From Gammaproteobacteria bacterium (GTDB lineage: Bacteria; Pseudomonadota; Gammaproteobacteria; SZUA-229): a stretch of DNA of 6,854 nucleotides. Both the position numbers and the translations under genes were made by a program. Every line of letters begins with the position of its first letter. Within the stretch, counting starts at the first letter, position 1. The stretch spans positions 1 to 6,854 of the forward strand of contig JALTRC010000631.1 of assembly GCA_026998145.1 (NCBI GenBank), read 5' to 3'. This document shows, in pieces, positions 4,766 to 6,854 of this stretch. The notes beneath the pieces are model-generated. The model worked only from the letters and a program-made list of their open reading frames with translations. It was not told where the DNA came from and made no database searches.

Positions 4766-6328
4766 TTAAGGACAACTCGAACCATCTTGTTTACTACCAT
4801 ATCCCCCACCTCCAGGGGTTTCGATCAATAAACGATCACCGGCTTTGGCGCATAATGAAACCTTGCCTGCCAGCGCTTTACCATTAAAAAGATTATGTCC
4901 GCGGCAGCCATCTTCTCCTCCATTAAGCCCCCAGGGTGCATAACGACGACGCTCTGTCAGCAGGGTAAAACAGCTATCCGCCAGAAATTCATATTCCCGA
5001 ATCAGGCCATCACCACCACAATGCCGGCCTTTACCGCCGGAGTCTTTACGCAGGGCATATTGTGTCAGGCGCAGGGGGTAGGCCATTTCCAGTGCTTCAA
5101 TGGGTGTGTTTAATGTATTGGTCATATGGGTTTGTACGCCGGATAAACCATTGCCCTGTGCACTGGCCCCCATGCCGCCGCCGATGGTTTCATAATAATC
5201 CCAGGCGGGCTGCTCAGCGCTGGCCTCGGCTCCCATGGCCAGATTATTCATAGTCCCCTGGGCGGCAGCGGGGATAAGGCTCGGTGCCGCCTGAGCCAGC
5301 GCCCCCATGACCACATCCACCACCCGGCTACTGGTTTCCACATTACCTGCCGCCACCGCAGCCGGGTAGCGGGCATTTAACAGACTGCCTTCGGGGGCGG
5401 ATATATGGATGGGACGAAAGCTGCCCGCACAGGCGGGGGTATAGTCGGGCATCAAACAGCGAAACACATAATAAACCGCCGCGGCCACCACCGATAAGGG
5501 ACAGTTGATATTGCCATCCACCTGCGCCGATGTACCGCTAAAATCCAGACTGACCTGCCCCTGCTGAATATGCAGGCTAAGCTGAATTGCAATATCCTCA
5601 TGCCCCAGACCGTCATCATCCATATAATCCCGGAAGCGGTATTCCCCATCGGGCAGGGATGCCAGTACGCTGGTCGCCAGCTTTTCCCCGTAATCATTCA
5701 GGGATTGCAGGGATTGCAAATAGGCATCCGCCCCCAGAAACGTAATCCAGCTTTGCAGACGGCTCACACCCCGTTGATTGGCGCTGATCTGGGCGCGAAA
5801 ATCCGCCATGGAATCCTCAGGATTGCGCAGTCCCCCCATTAAACGCGCCACCAGCGCCTGCTGCATCTGCCCCTTCTCCATAATTTTTTGCGGCCCGATC
5901 ACTATGCCTTCTTCCGATAATTGCCGGGATATGGGCATGGAGCCGGGGCTGTCGGCGCCTATATCCGCATGGTGGGCCCGGTTGGCCACAAAACCCAGCA
6001 GGCGATTTTCCACAAACAGGGGCGCTATCAGGGTGACATCCGGCAGATGGGTGCCACCCAGATAGGGATCATTTAAAATCAGCATATCGCCGCTCTGCCA
6101 GCTCACATCCTGCACAATGGATTTCATGGCATAGGCCATGCTGCCCAGATGCACCGGAATATGGGCGGCCTGAGCGCATAGCTCACCGGCCGGGTCAAAT
6201 ACCGCGCAGGAATAATCCAGACGATCCTTGATATTGGGGGAAAAGGCCACCCGTTGCAGCAGGGCGCCCATTTCATCGCAGATGGATTCAATACGGCTGG
6301 AAAAGATACTTAGGGATATGGGGTCCAT
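4766..6328 (-). CDS. hyuB: HyuB: hydantoinase B / 5-oxoprolinase subunit B family protein, 520 aa
   Basis: HyuB-family proteins pair with HyuA to open five-membered imide or lactam rings (N-methylhydantoin, 5-oxoproline and relatives) at the cost of ATP. The start MDPISLSIFSSRIESICDEM, RVAFSPNIKDRLDYSCAVFD (26-45), AHIPVHLGSM (55-64), NDPYLGGTHLPD (86-97), GNVETSSRVVD, THMTNTLNTPIEALE, ERRRYAPWGLNGG and TPGGGGYG (504-511) are all family hallmarks. Length is normal for a free-standing B subunit. The start is secure: an in-frame TAA lies two codons upstream. There is no Shine-Dalgarno; the leader is an A-rich stretch joined to a 7-bp tandem array. HyuA, normally next to HyuB, is absent from the window; fetA/fetB-like genes follow instead. 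The actual substrate cannot be told from this sequence. Confidence 0.88.
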   Translation of the reverse strand: MDPISLSIFSSRIESICDEMGALLQRVAFSPNIKDRLDYSCAVFDPAGELCAQAAHIPVHLGSMAYAMKSIVQDVSWQSGDMLILNDPYLGGTHLPDVTLIAPLFVENRLLGFVANRAHHADIGADSPGSMPISRQLSEEGIVIGPQKIMEKGQMQQALVARLMGGLRNPEDSMADFRAQISANQRGVSRLQSWITFLGADAYLQSLQSLNDYGEKLATSVLASLPDGEYRFRDYMDDDGLGHEDIAIQLSLHIQQGQVSLDFSGTSAQVDGNINCPLSVVAAAVYYVFRCLMPDYTPACAGSFRPIHISAPEGSLLNARYPAAVAAGNVETSSRVVDVVMGALAQAAPSLIPAAAQGTMNNLAMGAEASAEQPAWDYYETIGGGMGASAQGNGLSGVQTHMTNTLNTPIEALEMAYPLRLTQYALRKDSGGKGRHCGGDGLIREYEFLADSCFTLLTERRRYAPWGLNGGEDGCRGHNLFNGKALAGKVSLCAKAGDRLLIETPGGGGYGSKQDGSSCP

Positions 6329-6334
6329 TTTTTA

Positions 6335-6422
6335 AGTCGTTAGTCGTTAGTCGTTAGTCGTTAGTCGTTAGTCGTTAGTCGTTAGTCGTTAGTCGTTAGT
6401 CGTTAGTCGTTAGTCGTTAGTC
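6335..6422. repeat. Perfect 7-bp tandem repeat, 12 copies plus 4 bases
   Basis: The unit AGTCGTT is repeated without error for 88 bases. The array ends 6 bases before the hyuB start codon, so it forms the start-proximal leader of that gene. On the minus strand each unit contains TAA, and since 7 is not a multiple of 3, all frames are closed within three units. Perfect arrays of this type are prone to gain and lose units by replication slippage. Confidence 0.95.
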
Positions 6423-6514
6423 ACGGGCAGTCTAAAAACATTGGCAAACTTCGCAAGCATTTATTTCAGCAAATGCGGCAACATCCCCAATGACTGACTG
6501 AATTCAGATAAGAC

Positions 6515-6543
6515 TTGAAAAAACCCTGCAATTAACATATCTT
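6515..6543 (+). promoter_or_regulatory. Candidate sigma-70 promoter for the PuuD-like gene
   Basis: TTGAAA (6515-6520) and TATCTT (6538-6543) are separated by 17 bases, 75 bases before the start codon. A second possible -10, TATTAT (6567-6572), lacks a good -35. These matches are by eye in an AT-rich region. Confidence 0.3.
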
Positions 6544-6618
6544 AATGCCCCACTAATTTAGTCAAGTATTATAAACCGCTCGAGCATTGCATCGGGCACA
6601 ACCCCTGGGAAAAACACT

Positions 6619-6854
6619 ATGAATCCTTTATTAACAATCAAAGGCACTTTGGCCGTTGGTTTTATCCTGGCTCTTGCTGTTGCATTTGGCATGGGTAATG
6701 GCCTTGACGGCATGCGCTCAATCGTTTGGCTTCACGTACTGGCTGGTGTGGTATGGATCGGCCTGCTGTACTACTTCAACTTTGTTCAGGTTCCTGGCGT
6801 AGCCAAGGCACTGGGCGAAGCAGACAGCGGTGGCCCCGGCCCTGCAGCCATCAA
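6619..6854 (+). CDS. PuuD/urate hydroxylase-like membrane protein, N-terminal part (cut by window edge)
   Basis: The first 78 codons of a membrane protein running off the right edge. A first span covers about residues 9-25, and a second covers about 33-56 with the motif WLHVLAGVVWIGLLYYFNFVQ. That motif is typical of the PuuD/Urate_ox_N family, whose full-length members oxidise urate to 5-hydroxyisourate through a membrane domain linked to a cytochrome c. The His in WLH is a likely functional residue in that family. The ATG at 6619 follows GGGA about 9 bases upstream. Whether this copy has the cytochrome domain cannot be seen, and short relatives without it exist, so urate oxidation is not certain. 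It is divergent from hyuB across 290 bases, 88 of which are the tandem array. Confidence 0.7.
   Translation, partial: MNPLLTIKGTLAVGFILALAVAFGMGNGLDGMRSIVWLHVLAGVVWIGLLYYFNFVQVPGVAKALGEADSGGPGPAAI

Noticed and set aside
4746..4775. TTG start for the FetA-like protein at 4775
   Set aside because: It would add ten residues with no ribosome site; GTG at 4745 has AAGAG at good spacing and a family-like first residue.
4895..6065. Plus-strand and alternate minus-strand open frames across hyuB
   Set aside because: They are antisense or shifted shadows of a gene with clear family motifs along its whole length.
6335..6422. CRISPR array
   Set aside because: The units are 7 bp and directly contiguous, with no spacers.

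Overview
The window looks like chromosomal DNA of a marine-type gammaproteobacterium. The best clues are a clear EfpL (YeiP) homologue, a SprT-family protein, a FetA/FetB-like ABC pair and a PuuD-like membrane protein. Intergenic repeats of a kind I associate with free-living Gammaproteobacteria agree with this. The genus cannot be fixed from this stretch.

Layout, left to right. Positions 1-634 hold the possible 5' end of a leftward gene (1-97), a small unrecognised protein (143-406) and a leader with several short dyads. A PilZ-domain protein follows at 635-1030. It converges on a leftward operon, efpL - sprT-like - GIY-YIG (2473 down to 1123), and the two share a long A/T-rich terminator hairpin at 1095-1127. 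Positions 2570-3336 contain no credible gene and are packed with repeats. Two copies of a roughly 230-bp structured element face each other (2570-2806 rightward, 3055-3283 leftward). Between them lies a GTCAT-ended, two-hairpin mini-element (2905-2986), and a CCCCCTTT/AAAGGGGG palindrome follows at 3318-3336. Next is a second leftward operon, hyuB - fetA-like - fetB-like (6328 down to 3355). Its leader is a perfect 7-bp tandem array (6335-6422) that ends 6 bp from the hyuB start codon. At the right edge a divergent gene (6619 onward) encodes the N-terminus of a PuuD/urate-hydroxylase-like membrane protein.

How the genes work together: EfpL helps ribosomes through difficult peptide bonds. SprT-like and GIY-YIG proteins are small presumptive metal- and nucleic-acid-related factors read from the same transcript. 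FetA/FetB-like proteins form one ABC transporter, in E. coli linked to iron export under oxidative stress. HyuB is the B half of a two-subunit ATP-dependent hydantoinase/5-oxoprolinase; its usual partner HyuA is not in the window.

The most interesting signal is the opposed repeat pair. The two copies share a 105-nt outer block (about 82% identical by hand count) and a 48-nt core (47/48 identical). The stems around the core, and part of a 14-bp hairpin in the outer block, have diverged in sequence while remaining base-paired. That is a signature of selection on structure, in RNA or folded DNA.
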